Shown here in pieces: positions 46,302-56,895 of a DNA stretch of 64,000 nt. Both the position numbers and the translations under genes were made by a program. The notes below the pieces were generated by a model. That model did no database searches, had not been told where the DNA came from, and saw only the letters and a program-made list of their open reading frames with translations. The stretch is from Flaviramulus basaltis (GTDB lineage: Bacteria > Bacteroidota > Bacteroidia > Flavobacteriales > Flavobacteriaceae). The stretch lies in contig NZ_FPKV01000003.1 of assembly GCF_900114265.1 (NCBI RefSeq), positions 248,001 to 312,000 on the forward strand, read 5' to 3'. Every line of letters begins with the position of its first letter. The first letter of the stretch is position 1.

Positions 46302-46820
46302 TTAATTATTAGAATTTAGGCTAAATACATAGGAAATAAATGGTGTTCCTCCAGAGGATCTTATCAATTGAACTTCCATTTCGGCATTACTACCAGGAAC
46401 AGACGTTAAAAGAAGAGTATCTGTTTTATTAGCTTTTTGAGCATCACTATATAAGTTTATTTGTATGGTGCCTGGACTTGTTGGCTGAAAACTTGAATTT
46501 AATTCCCAATAACCACTTAATTGGAATATTGGTGGTACATTACCAGATACTTCGTAGTTTGTTGGGTGCATTGCTGCATCCACATTAAATGTTATCTGAA
46601 AAACATCAAAGTTAAAGAGTGCACTTAAATTCTGTTCACTTGGTTCAATGGCGTTTGCTTTGGCGAATTGATCCACCATTCGCAGGTTCATTAAATTCCA
46701 ATTACCTTGCATTTTTTCATAAATAGTTATGGGTTCTACATAAGAACCATCGTCGGAGTTGTTACAGCTTAAGGCTAGTAAACCAAAAAAAACGAGTACT
46801 AGTATTTTTATGGATTTCAT
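46302..46820 (-). CDS. DUF5004-like small lipoprotein
   Basis: 172 residues. The signal ends in 'ALSC' (Cys19) and continues 'NNSDDGS', which fits both a lipobox and the S-D-D type surface export signal of flavobacteria. The rest is a small beta-rich domain ('MQGNWNLMNLRMVDQ', 'FQLSGYWELNSSFQP') like the DUF5004/lipocalin-like proteins in Bacteroidota PULs. It is the first gene of the leftward PUL 2 operon, 10 bp before the SusE/F-like gene. It is probably a surface accessory binding protein; function unproven. Confidence 0.7.
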   Translation of the reverse strand: MKSIKILVLVFFGLLALSCNNSDDGSYVEPITIYEKMQGNWNLMNLRMVDQFAKANAIEPSEQNLSALFNFDVFQITFNVDAAMHPTNYEVSGNVPPIFQLSGYWELNSSFQPTSPGTIQINLYSDAQKANKTDTLLLTSVPGSNAEMEVQLIRSSGGTPFISYVFSLNSNN

Positions 46821-47249
46821 AGATTAAATTAGTTTAGTTAATAGTTTAGTTAAGAGTGGTTTAATCCTGTAGTTGTTAGGATAATGCCAAATTAAAAATT
46901 AAGAAAACCTTAAAAAAAACATTGAGTAAAAATCGAGATGATTTTAGGATTTTATTTCGGATTAAGTACTGTTAATCAATTACTTACTTTTTTTAAAAAG
47001 AATATAAAATCAAGATTTAATTTAGATTTTAGAATGCTTTTTTTAGATATTTTTATAGCATTTTATTGATAAATCAATTAATTTTTTATCAAAAACACAT
47101 ATACTATTGTCCTTTTTTGCGTATTAAGTAGTATTTTGCCTTTATTTTATAAGAATCTTAATTTTGTAAAAAAAGGATAGTGTATTAGTTTTAAATAAAC
47201 TATAATAAGACCACTTATTAACTAACATAATGTCACTCTTAATAAAATA
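46821..47249. other. Divergent regulatory region between PUL 2 operon and its regulator (429 bp)
   Basis: No gene is seen. It holds the rightward promoter of the SusR-like gene (47135-47166) and an 8-bp inverted repeat TTGATAAA/TTTATCAA (47066-47073, 47085-47092). I found no consensus TTTG/TAnnTTTG pair for the leftward susCD operon, which fits a promoter that depends on an activator. Confidence 0.6.
47135..47166 (+). promoter_or_regulatory. Promoter of the SusR-like regulator
   Basis: TTTG at 47135-47138, a 20-bp spacer, TAATTTTG at 47159-47166: a full match to the Bacteroidota consensus. The start codon is 84 bp downstream of the -7 box. Confidence 0.75.
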
Positions 47250-48857
47250 ATGAATAACCTGTTACGTATATTATTTGTTTTTTCATCTTTATTTATTTCC
47301 GCTCAAAACATAAAAAACATAAATACGGTTCTGGATAGTTTAGATAAGGAACTTGCCAATAAAAAGTTTTATTTAAAAATTAAATATGATTCTATTAATG
47401 AACTTAAAAATAATGTTCAGAAGTTTATTTTAAGTCAAAATAATAGAAACCTATATAAAAGCTATTTACAGTTATTTGAAGAGTATAGATCTTTTAAATA
47501 TGATTCTGCTTATTATTATCTCGAATTAGCAAAGTCTGAGGCAAATTTATTAAAAGACAATAATTTGTTTTCTAAAACAAAAACAGAAGAAGGCTTTGTA
47601 TTGCTTTCATCAGGTTTGTTTAAAGAAGCACTTGATACTCTAAATAGTATAAATGTTGAAGAATTAAATACTAAAACTACATTTGAATATTACACTATAC
47701 TGGCAAGAACATATTATGATTTAGCAGATTATAATAAAGACCAACGATTTAATATTCATTATATCCAAAAGGGCAATGTTTATTTAGAAAAGGCTTTAGA
47801 GTTTGTTGAACCTAATTCAAATGAATATTGGGCTACAGAAAGCTTAAAAAGAATGAAGCAGCAGGATTGGAAAGGTGCTGAATTTGCCTTTAAGTATTGG
47901 ATTAACAATTTTGATTTACCACAAGAATATTATGGCATAGCAACATCAAGTCTTGGTTATTTATATTCTCAAAGGGGATTTGATGAAAAAAGTGTTGAAT
48001 ATCTTGCTTACGCAGCAATTGCAGACATAAGAAGCGCTACTAAAGAAACAGTGGCATTGCGTAATCTTGCAAATGAAATTTATAAACTTGGATATTTAGA
48101 CAAAGCGAATACCTATATAGGTTTAGCTATGGATGATGCTACATTTTATAATGCACGCCATAGAAAGATAGAAATATCTTCCATACTACCAATTATAGAA
48201 CAAGCTCAACTTAAAAAGGTAGAAGACCAAAATAATCGATTGGAAAAAATTGTTATTCTTTTGGGTGTTTTAGCATTAAGTTTTGTCATTTTTCTAATTA
48301 TAATTTTCAAGCAGTTAAAAACAAGAAATGCTGCAAGAAAAGAAATGGCAAAATCTTATTTAAAGCTTGAGGAGATGAATAAAAAACTAAGTGAAGCTGA
48401 TACTATAAAGCAAGAGTATATCACTTATTTTATTAAAGCGACTTCTGGATTAATAAACAAAATGGATCAGTTTCAAAAAAATGCAATCCAAAAAACAGTA
48501 GCTAAAAGATATGATGACCTTATAACGAACTTAAAACAATATAATGTTAAAAAAGAACGAGAAGAGTTGTTCTTGCAATTTGATACAATATTCTTAAAAC
48601 TATTTCCATCATTCATTCATGAATTTAACGTTCTTTTTCCTGAGAATCAAAAAACCGATATTAAAAATGGAGAACTTCTTAATACAGAACTAAGGCTTTT
48701 TGCATTATACCGTTTAGGAATACAAGATAGCCACCAAATTGCAGTGTTTTTAGAGCTTTCTGTAGCAACAGTTTATACTTATAAAACTAGAATAAAAAGT
48801 AGATCAAATCATAAAGAAGATTTTGAAGAAAAAATTATGAGTATTCAATCTATTTAA
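47250..48857 (+). CDS. SusR-like membrane-spanning PUL regulator (DUF6377/TPR type)
   Basis: 535 residues. Signal/first membrane segment ('[16 protein letters not shown]'), about 300 periplasmic residues of TPR-like helices ('[20 protein letters not shown]'), a membrane helix (about 331-350, '[18 protein letters not shown]'), a coiled-coil-like linker, and a cytoplasmic C-terminus with a LuxR-like helix-turn-helix ('[19 protein letters not shown]...[15 protein letters not shown]'). This layout matches one-component SusR-type activators that sense an oligosaccharide in the periplasm and turn on the neighbouring susCD operon. Divergent position relative to PUL 2 supports this. It should not control PUL 1, which has GntR repressors. 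Confidence 0.88.
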   Translation: MNNLLRILFVFSSLFISAQNIKNINTVLDSLDKELANKKFYLKIKYDSINELKNNVQKFILSQNNRNLYKSYLQLFEEYRSFKYDSAYYYLELAKSEANLLKDNNLFSKTKTEEGFVLLSSGLFKEALDTLNSINVEELNTKTTFEYYTILARTYYDLADYNKDQRFNIHYIQKGNVYLEKALEFVEPNSNEYWATESLKRMKQQDWKGAEFAFKYWINNFDLPQEYYGIATSSLGYLYSQRGFDEKSVEYLAYAAIADIRSATKETVALRNLANEIYKLGYLDKANTYIGLAMDDATFYNARHRKIEISSILPIIEQAQLKKVEDQNNRLEKIVILLGVLALSFVIFLIIIFKQLKTRNAARKEMAKSYLKLEEMNKKLSEADTIKQEYITYFIKATSGLINKMDQFQKNAIQKTVAKRYDDLITNLKQYNVKKEREELFLQFDTIFLKLFPSFIHEFNVLFPENQKTDIKNGELLNTELRLFALYRLGIQDSHQIAVFLELSVATVYTYKTRIKSRSNHKEDFEEKIMSIQSI

Positions 48858-48888
48858 CTTTCTTGTACTTCAAGAACGAACAGATGAA

Positions 48889-48920
48889 AAAAAAGGTTTA
48901 TGTTTTACTATACCTTTTTT
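48889..48920. terminator. Bidirectional terminator between convergent genes
   Basis: 9-bp arms AAAAAAGGT (48889-48897) and ACCTTTTTT (48912-48920). It has A- and T-runs on both sides and lies between the regulator stop (48857) and the convergent barrel gene (stop at 48990). Confidence 0.65.
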
Positions 48921-48989
48921 ATGGCAAATTTTAAAAATGCTATAATACCAACATCAGTATTGTAGTAAATTCAACTAATACATAAAGAA

Positions 48990-49988
48990 TTAACTTCTTT
49001 TCTTTTTAAAACTAGGATTAAAAGAAATTCCAACCTTAAAATAACCCGTTATATCTTGGTCATTTTCATAAATATGATCTTTTGTAGGTTGGCCTTTTTC
49101 GGTTAAGCGATTACTTACAAAGTTTGTAACACCACCTTTTAAAGTCGCGTAGACATTATTAGAAAGTTTATGTTCGTAAATTAGTCCGCTATTTATTTCT
49201 AACTGGCTGTATTCAAAAACATCAGGGAAATTAGCTTGACTTACATTTACATAAAAACCGTTACCGCCAAATTCTGCACCAATAGATAATCGACCTTTTG
49301 TAGAAACAGGTTTTCTAAATAATATGCGTTGTGGCATTATAAAATCGAATTCCCAACTCGAGTTTTTAAACTTGTGGTTATAAGTAAACGTTGGGAAAAA
49401 CGGAATTTGAGCAGTGGGATCTATAAAAACAATAGCACCAACCGTAATGGTTGTTCTTGCTGTACGTTTAATAATAATTGAAGCTCCAATTAAACCTTTA
49501 ATACGTTCAAAACCTTTTTCATTTCCATCAACAATTAAACTGGCATTATAAATAACCGGTTTTTTAAATATCGTAGAAAAATAAGTAGAACTAAGGCTAG
49601 AGGAGATGTTATGAAAATTTACAATGCCATTTTGTTCAAATATAGTGGTGTTTGAAACGTTTTCAAGATCCTTAAATTCAAATTCATTATACTTGTAATT
49701 TACAGAACCTGTTAAGGACCATTTTCTTGTTTTAATCAACGGAATATTAGCAGAAGCATTAAATGTTTTCTGATTGGTTATTTCACCTTTTTGAAATTCT
49801 TCATCAAACAATTTTGATTTAAAATCGCGCAATAATGTTTGACCGTATTCAAAATTAAATACTCTTGTTCTAGGAAATTCAGCCCTTATAATGCTATCTG
49901 CTTGTTTTTTAAATTCGGTTTCTTTTGTCTGAGCATTTGTTAATGCCGTAATAATTAGAATACTTATTAAAGTTATAACTCTATACAT
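48990..49988 (-). CDS. Predicted outer-membrane beta-barrel protein, unknown function
   Basis: 332 residues with a signal peptide ending near 'LTNAQ'. The body alternates short amphipathic strands with aromatic ends, for example 'KWSLTGSVNYKYNEFEF' and 'NGFYVNVSQANFPDVFEY', as expected for a barrel. It ends 'YFKVGISFNPSFKKKRS', with the terminal strand slightly inside. I do not recognise a specific family (a DUF6268-like barrel is possible). It lies 22 bp after the MscS gene in the same direction and may be co-transcribed with it. Not linked to the PULs by sequence. Confidence 0.7.
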   Translation of the reverse strand: MYRVITLISILIITALTNAQTKETEFKKQADSIIRAEFPRTRVFNFEYGQTLLRDFKSKLFDEEFQKGEITNQKTFNASANIPLIKTRKWSLTGSVNYKYNEFEFKDLENVSNTTIFEQNGIVNFHNISSSLSSTYFSTIFKKPVIYNASLIVDGNEKGFERIKGLIGASIIIKRTARTTITVGAIVFIDPTAQIPFFPTFTYNHKFKNSSWEFDFIMPQRILFRKPVSTKGRLSIGAEFGGNGFYVNVSQANFPDVFEYSQLEINSGLIYEHKLSNNVYATLKGGVTNFVSNRLTEKGQPTKDHIYENDQDITGYFKVGISFNPSFKKKRS

Positions 49989-50010
49989 TTATTTTGAATT
50001 GTAGGTTTTG

Positions 50011-51117
50011 TTAGTTTGAAGTTTGTCTGTTTTGTGGTTGTTGGTCTTTAAGAACCAAAGTGCGATGTGGAAACGGAATTTCAATGCCTTCTTTATCAAA
50101 ACGTTTTTTGATGCTTTCATAGAGATCACATTTCATTTCAAAAGCTTCACCAAAACTACTTGCCCAAGCCCAAGCTCTTAAGGTAACCGCAGAGTCGTTT
50201 AAGCCTATAACTCTAATGATAACTTTTTTTTCATTATTGTACTTATCCAGTTCACTACGATTGTCTATTAAGAGCGGGTGATTTTCACATTCTTCACGCA
50301 TAATGTGTTTTGCCAAATCAATATCACTATCGTATGAAATACCAATTTCAATCCATTGGCAACACATGCGTTCCCCTAAATCGTAATTGATTAGTTTTTC
50401 TTTATTGATGACTGAATTAGGGATTACAATCATTTTATTTTCGTAGTTTCTAATGATAGTATGGCGTAACGTAATATCTGTAACCGTGCCAACCATAGAC
50501 TCATCTACTTTAATAATATCACCAATTTTAAATGGTTTAAAGGAAATTATAAAAATACCACCAACAATATTTGCTAATGCTTCTTGTGATCCAACACCTG
50601 CAACAACAGCAAGCACACCTGCACCACCTAAAGCGGTTTGTGCAATACCTCGTAATGAAGGAAAAGCAAGTATAGCCAGTATTCCTCCAGCAAAATAAAC
50701 GCCTACAATAGCTACATATCTTAAGAATTTAAAACTTGTTGCGTCTTGATTCTTTTCTGTTTTTTCCTTAATATTTCTAGTAAACCAAGTTTGTACAAAG
50801 GATGCAATAACCAATGTAAGTACAGCAATAATACCTAAATACAAAACGAGATAGAAATTCTGAGTAGCTGCTTTATATTGTTCTTCGTCTATAAATATAA
50901 AAGCAAGGGCCATAATACCTAATACAATCCAGAGTGCATTTAATATTTTTTGAGTTAAATGAATTGTTTTAGGTTCTTCATTAGGATGTTTTTTAATTGA
51001 ACGTTTTTCTAGCCAACTGTGAAATATTCTGGTTAAAAAACGTAAAAAAAGTACAATAGTAATTACGATAAATGCGTATATAATTGCTTGTTTATTTTGA
51101 ATAAAAAAATCTGTCAT
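50011..51117 (-). CDS. MscS-family mechanosensitive ion channel
   Basis: 368 residues. Membrane helices near 12-28, 62-78 and 86-106; the pore-lining TM3 region ('LRGIAQTALGGAGVLAVVAGVGSQEALANIVGG') appears at about 153-185, seen in parts as 'ALGGAGVLAVVAGVG'. The cytoplasmic beta domain ('FKIGDIIKVDESMVGTV') and the C-terminal vestibule ('IRVIGLNDSAVTLRAWAW', 'GIEIPFPHRTL') are complete. It releases solutes upon osmotic downshift at the inner membrane. It stands alone between the PUL 2 regulator block and the RND operon. Confidence 0.95.
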   Translation of the reverse strand: MTDFFIQNKQAIIYAFIVITIVLFLRFLTRIFHSWLEKRSIKKHPNEEPKTIHLTQKILNALWIVLGIMALAFIFIDEEQYKAATQNFYLVLYLGIIAVLTLVIASFVQTWFTRNIKEKTEKNQDATSFKFLRYVAIVGVYFAGGILAILAFPSLRGIAQTALGGAGVLAVVAGVGSQEALANIVGGIFIISFKPFKIGDIIKVDESMVGTVTDITLRHTIIRNYENKMIVIPNSVINKEKLINYDLGERMCCQWIEIGISYDSDIDLAKHIMREECENHPLLIDNRSELDKYNNEKKVIIRVIGLNDSAVTLRAWAWASSFGEAFEMKCDLYESIKKRFDKEGIEIPFPHRTLVLKDQQPQNRQTSN

Positions 51118-51209
51118 TTTTAATCTAATTTATTATTGAGTTCACAAACCTCCCGATTTAACCATTAACCGTTTAACCAACCTTATACAGAAGGCTTGGA
51201 ACTCTTTTA

Positions 51210-54200
51210 TTAATGTGCTGTATGCACTTCTAATTTTGAAATTTCTTTAGCGTTTTGTTTTGCCTCATTTCTATTAATATCACCTTTCCAAATATCAATA
51301 ACGATATACATTACCGGAACGATAATAACTGTAAAAATTAAAGAACTAGTTAAACCGCCAATTAAAACCATTGCTAAACCATTTTTCCATTCTGCACCAG
51401 CACCAGCTGCAAACGCAATTGGAATCATGGCAATTACCATAGCAAGTGTGGTCATTAAAATAGGACGCAATCTTGAAAGTCCTGCATTTACTACTGCTTC
51501 AACACTTCCCATACCTTCTATTTTAAAATGGTTTGCAGCATCCACAATTAAAATGGCATTTTTAATTACCAATCCAACTAACATTATGAGTCCTAAAAAT
51601 GTAAATACACCTAAGCTTTCTTGAAATAAAGCTAAAATTAAAAAAGCTCCAATCATTGCCGTAGGTACAGAAAACATAACCACGAGAGGATAAGCATAAC
51701 TTTCGTAAAGCGCCACCATAATTAAGTACACTAAAACGATTGACATTAATAAAGCTAAACCTAAACTTGCAAAAGCTTCAGTTTGACTTTCTAAATCGCC
51801 TCCCATTTCAAAAGTAACTCCAGGAGGCAGCTTCATAGCTTCAATAGCTGTTTGTACTTCTGTTGAAACAGTTCCTACAGGACGACCAACAACTTGAGCA
51901 CCAACACTAATACTACTACGTTTGTTATCTCGTTGTAATTTTGAAGGCCCTGTGGATTGATCTACTGCTGCAAATTGTTGTAATTCAATCAATTCCCCAG
52001 TGGTATTTAGAAATGTTATTTTCTTGATGTCGTCTATATTCTGACGGTTAAATTGGTCTAACTGTATGTTAATATCATATTCATTTTCGCCATCACGAAA
52101 CTTATATTGGGTGTTTCCAGCAAAAGCATTTTGCATGGTATTACCAACAGTACTCATTGTTAAATTAAGTATCGCCATTTTATCACGGTCAACTGTTATG
52201 GCAACTTCAGGATTTCCACCTTTTGCAGAAAGTTCTACTTCTCGTGTACTATTTACACTCTCTACAGTTTGTTTTACTGCTTCAGCAGTTTCCATCAATA
52301 TATCAATATCACTACCTGTAAGCAATACTTGAATTGGACCAGCTGTACTTCCGCCAACCATACCAACAGCAGCTGTTTTAAATTTTACACCAGGAATATT
52401 CTGGGTTAATTTGTTTTTAATATCACGTGCAAATTGCTCCGAAGTAACAGAACGCTTATCTGGACTAATCATTTTCGCATTTATTTGCGCTAAATTTCCA
52501 GAGTTTCCACCACCACCAGTTCCGGTTCCTACTGTTGAGAAAACAGAACTTACAATAGCATCTTTCAATAATATATCTTCAACTGCAAGTGCTGCTAAAT
52601 TGGTTTCTTCAATGGTAGATTCCTTAGGAAGTTCTAACTCTACAATAAATTCTCCGTTATCGCCATTTTTCACAAACTCACTTCCTATAAAACCAAATGC
52701 TAATAGTGATAATGAAGCAAAAACTAATCCTAATAAGGTAAAAGCGGTAATTCTTTTTCTTGTTAATGTCCATTGCAGTGCATCTTTATAAAAGTTGTTG
52801 ATGCTTGTTAAAAAGCTTTCAAAAACAATTAAAGGTTTGTGCATTATTTTTTTATTATCGAGTGTAATGACTTCAGAAAAACGAGACGATAATAAAGGTG
52901 TTAATGTAAAGGAAACGACTAACGAAATTGCTGTTGCAACAGCAACTACAACTGCGAATTGCTTTAATAAATCGGCAATTAAACCTGTTACGAATGTGAT
53001 AGGTAAGAAAACGGCAATTAAAACCAGCGTAATAGACATTACAGATAATCCTATTTTCTTCCAACTTTCCATAGCAGCCTCCATACGCGTTTTTCCTTTC
53101 TCCATTTCGGCGTGAATTTGTTCTAGTACCACAATACTATCATCTACAAGAATACCAACTACAAGCGATAAACCTAATAAAGTCATTAGGTTAAGTGTGT
53201 AACCCAATTGACTCATTACAATAAATGTCGCAACAATTGAAATAGGAATAGATACCATTACAATAATAGAATCTTTCCAGCTTCTTAAGAAAAATAACAT
53301 AATAATAGCTACTAATCCTACGGCCAACATCAGGTCGAAAATCACTGCATCTGCAGCTTCTAATGTAAAAACAGAACTATCTTGGGCAACAGCAATTTTT
53401 AAATTCTTATCGGTATATTCTGTTTCAATTTTTTTAATTTCAGCTATAATATCTTCAGCTACTTGAACCGTATTTCCGTCTGATTGTTTTGAAACTGTTA
53501 AACCTATAGATGTTATTCCATCTATACGAGAAATAGTGGTTACATCTTTAGTCGTATCATATACTTCTGCGATATCTTCAATTTTTACAGAAGCACCGGT
53601 ACCTGTAGTAATATCAAGGTTTTTAATATCATTTACATCTTTAAATTTTCCAGATAAACGAACCGTTACTTGTTGTTCACTATCTTTAATACTTCCAGTA
53701 GGAAAGTCAAGATTGGCAGCAGAAATAGCTTGAGTAACTTGAAGAATACTTAACCCGTAAGCCTTTAGTTTATCACGGTTTACATTAACGCGGATTTCGC
53801 GTTCATTACCACCAATAACGGTTACTCTAGCAACACCTTCAACACGCGATATTTTTTCTTTAATTTCATTTTCAACTAAATCATTAAACTCAGTGGCATC
53901 CATTTCTGAAGACACACCCAAACGCATAATTGGTAAGTCGTCAAATGAAAATTGATCTACGCTAGGTTGAATAACTTGGTCTGGTAGTTGACCAACAATA
54001 TTATTTACTTTTCGCTGAGCATCTTGCAATGTTTTATCTACATCGGCGTTGTAGGTCAATTCTACATTTACAATAGAAATGCCTTCTTGCGAAGTAGAGG
54101 TGATGTTTTTCACACCTTCTAAAGCACTAACTGCATCTTCAATATTTGTAGTCACAGAATTTTCTACCTCACTAGGAGAAGCTCCAGGATATGTGGTACT

Positions 54201-54341
54201 TATTGATATTTGTGGCGATGTGATTTTTGGTAATAACTCATAGCCTAAACTCATATAACTTATAATCCCTAACAGCGCGATTATGGTAAAGACTACAACA
54301 GCAAGCGTTGGTCTTTTTACTGATAATTCGGTTATTGTCAT
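51210..54341 (-). CDS. RND-family efflux pump inner-membrane transporter (HAE1/AcrB type)
   Basis: 1043 residues, the normal length. TM1 with 'VKRPTLAVVVFTIIALLG', large periplasmic loops between TM1-2 and TM7-8 ('YPGASPSEVENSVT', 'LLTGSDIDIL'), and TM4 with 'GILVDDSIVVLEQIH' carrying the paired aspartates for proton relay. The C-terminal helices ('GLVIKNAILIVDAAN', 'LAMVIAMIPIAFAAGAG') are complete. It is the proton-driven pump of a tripartite drug-efflux system with the HlyD-like adaptor 3 bp upstream and a TolC-like channel, here broken. It is last in the leftward operon. Confidence 0.96.
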   Translation of the reverse strand: MTITELSVKRPTLAVVVFTIIALLGIISYMSLGYELLPKITSPQISISTTYPGASPSEVENSVTTNIEDAVSALEGVKNITSTSQEGISIVNVELTYNADVDKTLQDAQRKVNNIVGQLPDQVIQPSVDQFSFDDLPIMRLGVSSEMDATEFNDLVENEIKEKISRVEGVARVTVIGGNEREIRVNVNRDKLKAYGLSILQVTQAISAANLDFPTGSIKDSEQQVTVRLSGKFKDVNDIKNLDITTGTGASVKIEDIAEVYDTTKDVTTISRIDGITSIGLTVSKQSDGNTVQVAEDIIAEIKKIETEYTDKNLKIAVAQDSSVFTLEAADAVIFDLMLAVGLVAIIMLFFLRSWKDSIIVMVSIPISIVATFIVMSQLGYTLNLMTLLGLSLVVGILVDDSIVVLEQIHAEMEKGKTRMEAAMESWKKIGLSVMSITLVLIAVFLPITFVTGLIADLLKQFAVVVAVATAISLVVSFTLTPLLSSRFSEVITLDNKKIMHKPLIVFESFLTSINNFYKDALQWTLTRKRITAFTLLGLVFASLSLLAFGFIGSEFVKNGDNGEFIVELELPKESTIEETNLAALAVEDILLKDAIVSSVFSTVGTGTGGGGNSGNLAQINAKMISPDKRSVTSEQFARDIKNKLTQNIPGVKFKTAAVGMVGGSTAGPIQVLLTGSDIDILMETAEAVKQTVESVNSTREVELSAKGGNPEVAITVDRDKMAILNLTMSTVGNTMQNAFAGNTQYKFRDGENEYDINIQLDQFNRQNIDDIKKITFLNTTGELIELQQFAAVDQSTGPSKLQRDNKRSSISVGAQVVGRPVGTVSTEVQTAIEAMKLPPGVTFEMGGDLESQTEAFASLGLALLMSIVLVYLIMVALYESYAYPLVVMFSVPTAMIGAFLILALFQESLGVFTFLGLIMLVGLVIKNAILIVDAANHFKIEGMGSVEAVVNAGLSRLRPILMTTLAMVIAMIPIAFAAGAGAEWKNGLAMVLIGGLTSSLIFTVIIVPVMYIVIDIWKGDINRNEAKQNAKEISKLEVHTAH

Positions 54342-54344
54342 GGT

Positions 54345-55409
54345 TTAGTTATTTGTGATTTTTACTTTAGTACCTTCAGTTAAATTAATAATACCTGTGG
54401 TAACTACTTTTTGTCCGTTTTGAAGACCTTCTAAAACAGCCACATCACCATTAATTACGGCACCTACTTTTATTTTCTGAAGTGTTACAGTGCTATCTTT
54501 AACAATATAAACCGACGGATTTTGTAAACTACCAACTATAGCTTCACGCGGAATAAACATAGCTTCTGTATCGTTACTTTTAAGAGCTTCAAAATTAACT
54601 TCTGCAAATAAACCAGCACGTAGTTTTTTATCCTCTGTGTTTTCTACCTCAATAGTTACTTGAAATTTTCTTGAAGCATCAGCTTTTACACTTATATTAC
54701 TCACTTTTCCTTTAAAAATTTCTAAAGGATAAACATCTGTTTTTATTGATACGCCTTGATTTTCTTTAATTTTTGATAGGTTATCTTCAGCAACATTAAC
54801 AATAATTTTTAATCGATCTATTTGAACAATTTCGGCGATTTGATTTCCTGGCATTACAAAACTAGTTTCCTCAACCATTAATTTGTTTACTACACCATTA
54901 ATAGGTGATTTTACAACTGTAAAACTTAATTGCTGATTGATTTGAGCAATGTTTGCTCGTGCATTTTCTCTTTGAATGCGTACGTCTTCTAAGGCACTTT
55001 TTGATACAGCACCAACTTCTAATAATCGCTCATAACGTGCTACATCTTTTTCAGCTTTTGCTAATGCAGAATTGGCACTGTTTAATTGAGAACTTAATGA
55101 TACGGCATCTACTTTTGCAATAACTTGTCCTTTACGGATTTCTTGACCTTCTTCAACTTTTAAATATTGAATACTCCCTTGTGATTCTGCAACCAATGTC
55201 ACTTCTTCCCAACCTGCGAATTCACCTGTAGCGATTAATCCTGTTGAAATTATTTTTTCGCCAACGGTAGCTGTATGAACTGGAATTGCAAATTCTTCAG
55301 GAACAGCATTTGCCATTTCACTCATTTCCTTTTTATTGTTGAATAATGTGTAGCCTATAAGTCCTACTAAGGCAATGGCTAATATTAGAATGATATATTT
55401 TGTTTTCAT
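54345..55409 (-). CDS. HlyD/AcrA-like periplasmic adaptor of the RND pump
   Basis: 354 residues from ATG 55409. That start places the membrane anchor ('MKTKYIILILAIALVGLIGY') at the N-terminus; an upstream in-frame ATG at 55460 overlaps the tolC-like gene and adds 17 unlikely residues. Lipoyl-like halves ('SIQYLKVEEGQEIRKGQVIAKVD' in parts, 'TVVKSPINGVVNKLM'), a helical hairpin between them (about 95-150) and beta-barrel domains follow. It links the inner-membrane pump to the outer-membrane channel. The gene ends 3 bp before the pump gene. Confidence 0.93.
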   Translation of the reverse strand: MKTKYIILILAIALVGLIGYTLFNNKKEMSEMANAVPEEFAIPVHTATVGEKIISTGLIATGEFAGWEEVTLVAESQGSIQYLKVEEGQEIRKGQVIAKVDAVSLSSQLNSANSALAKAEKDVARYERLLEVGAVSKSALEDVRIQRENARANIAQINQQLSFTVVKSPINGVVNKLMVEETSFVMPGNQIAEIVQIDRLKIIVNVAEDNLSKIKENQGVSIKTDVYPLEIFKGKVSNISVKADASRKFQVTIEVENTEDKKLRAGLFAEVNFEALKSNDTEAMFIPREAIVGSLQNPSVYIVKDSTVTLQKIKVGAVINGDVAVLEGLQNGQKVVTTGIINLTEGTKVKITNN

Positions 55410-55434
55410 TATAAAAATTTTACCGTATTTATGA

Positions 55435-56806
55435 TTAGTTATTTGTGATTGAATTGGCAATTAATTGAGAAAGCTTCCCGCTTGATTTTAGTAAGGTTAC
55501 TTCGGCTACTTTGGATTGTAATAATGCATTTAAGTAGTTGGATTGTGCTTGGCGTAAAGCAAATTCTGCATCTAACAATTCGGTTAAATTAGCAACCCCC
55601 TCGTTATAAGATTCTTTAATGCCTTCATAATTTTCTTGAGCCAAATACATATTAGATTGTTGACTTTCAATTTGTGAATTACTTAATAATAATTGCTCTT
55701 GAGCATCACCAAAATCTTTTTCAATATTAAGTTTTAATGTTTTACGATCAAGTTCTAATTGTTTCGTTGCGAGTTCTTTTTGTTTTAAACGATTGCGACG
55801 TTGAAAGCCATCAAAAATTGGAATGCTTGCCGAAATCCCCCAAGTACCGCTCCATTGACCTTCATAAACATTTGGATCAAAATCTATAAACTCATTAGCT
55901 TGTCCTAAATAGTTATAACCAAAGTTTGCACTTAAAGATGGAAGGTATTCAGCTTTAACTAATTTTTGATCAATAATAGAAAGTTCTAAAGATTTATCTA
56001 GTTGTTGATATTCTATATTTGAATCTAGCAGTAATTCTGTTCCTAAAGATGAAGGAGCTCTATCTTCTAATTTCTCAATTAAAATAACATTCGTAGTCAT
56101 TGGAATTTGAAGCAATACTTTAAAAAGTCTCATTTGTTGGTTTCTACCAAATTGAGCATCTTCAATTTGATTTTTTAAATTAGAACGGTTTACCAATAAT
56201 TGGTTTAGGTCTAATTTTTTGATAATTCCTTCTTCTAATTTTAATTCTGAAATTTCAATAAAGGTTATTGGTGCGATCAAAATTCTGTTGTAGTAAATCG
56301 ACTTGTTTTTCAAAAACTTGTACTTGTAAGTAGGTTTTAATAACGTTTACAATTAAATCCTGTGTTGTTAAGAGTGTTTGTAGTTCTCTAAGTTCTGCAA
56401 GTGCAGCTGTAGATTTAATTGAACTAAACAGTTGAAAATTTAATAATTGCTGTTGTACATTTACACCAGCTGAATATTGATAGCGATTTCCAAAGGCAAC
56501 ACCAATTGTAGTTCCTGGTTCTCCACCAAAAACTTCAGCAGGTAATTGTTGTTCCTGTAAGGAAAAATTATCTGTAAAACCTGCACTACCATTAATTTGT
56601 GGTAATGCTCGCCCTTTAACCTCCGAAATTTGTGCTTGGATAATTTCTTGATTTATCCTAGCGCTTTCAAGATTGTTGTTGTTTTTAATGGCGTAATTGA
56701 TGGTCTCTTCAATGGTGTTAAATTGTATGACTTCTTCTTGTGCAGAAAGTGTATTAACTGCGATACTTGCGATAAAATATATAATCGTAATAATTACTTT
56801 ATTCAT
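55435..56806 (-). pseudogene. TolC-like outer-membrane efflux protein, frameshifted
   Basis: Two overlapping frames cover one gene. The first (56806 to 56255) has a signal peptide and the N-terminal half, ending 'QQNFDRTNNLY' at a stop. The second, in the next frame, continues the helical TolC pattern from 'EISELKLEEGIIKKLD' to the C-terminus (55435). Removing one T at about 56261-56266 on the minus strand restores 'RTNNLYEISELKLEEG', so a single-base insertion explains it. No slippery heptamer or stimulatory structure is evident. Both halves are otherwise well preserved, so the change is recent, phase-variable, or an assembly error. Combined length would be about 456 residues, normal for TolC. 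Confidence 0.85.
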
Positions 56807-56895
56807 TTGTTAAAGTTCTCTTTTTGTTATTTTATAAATTAGTTTATTCGCTTAATGAACAGTTTGGTATGTTGAGACAACAAAATATAGAGTTG

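Noticed and set aside
52411-52791. 126-residue open frame antisense to the RND pump
   Set aside because: It lies wholly inside a conserved pump gene in a mirrored frame and shows no recognisable domain, promoter or codon pattern of its own.
56255-56313. Programmed ribosomal frameshift in the tolC-like gene
   Set aside because: No slippery heptamer or following structure is seen, and TolC proteins are not known to need frameshifting.
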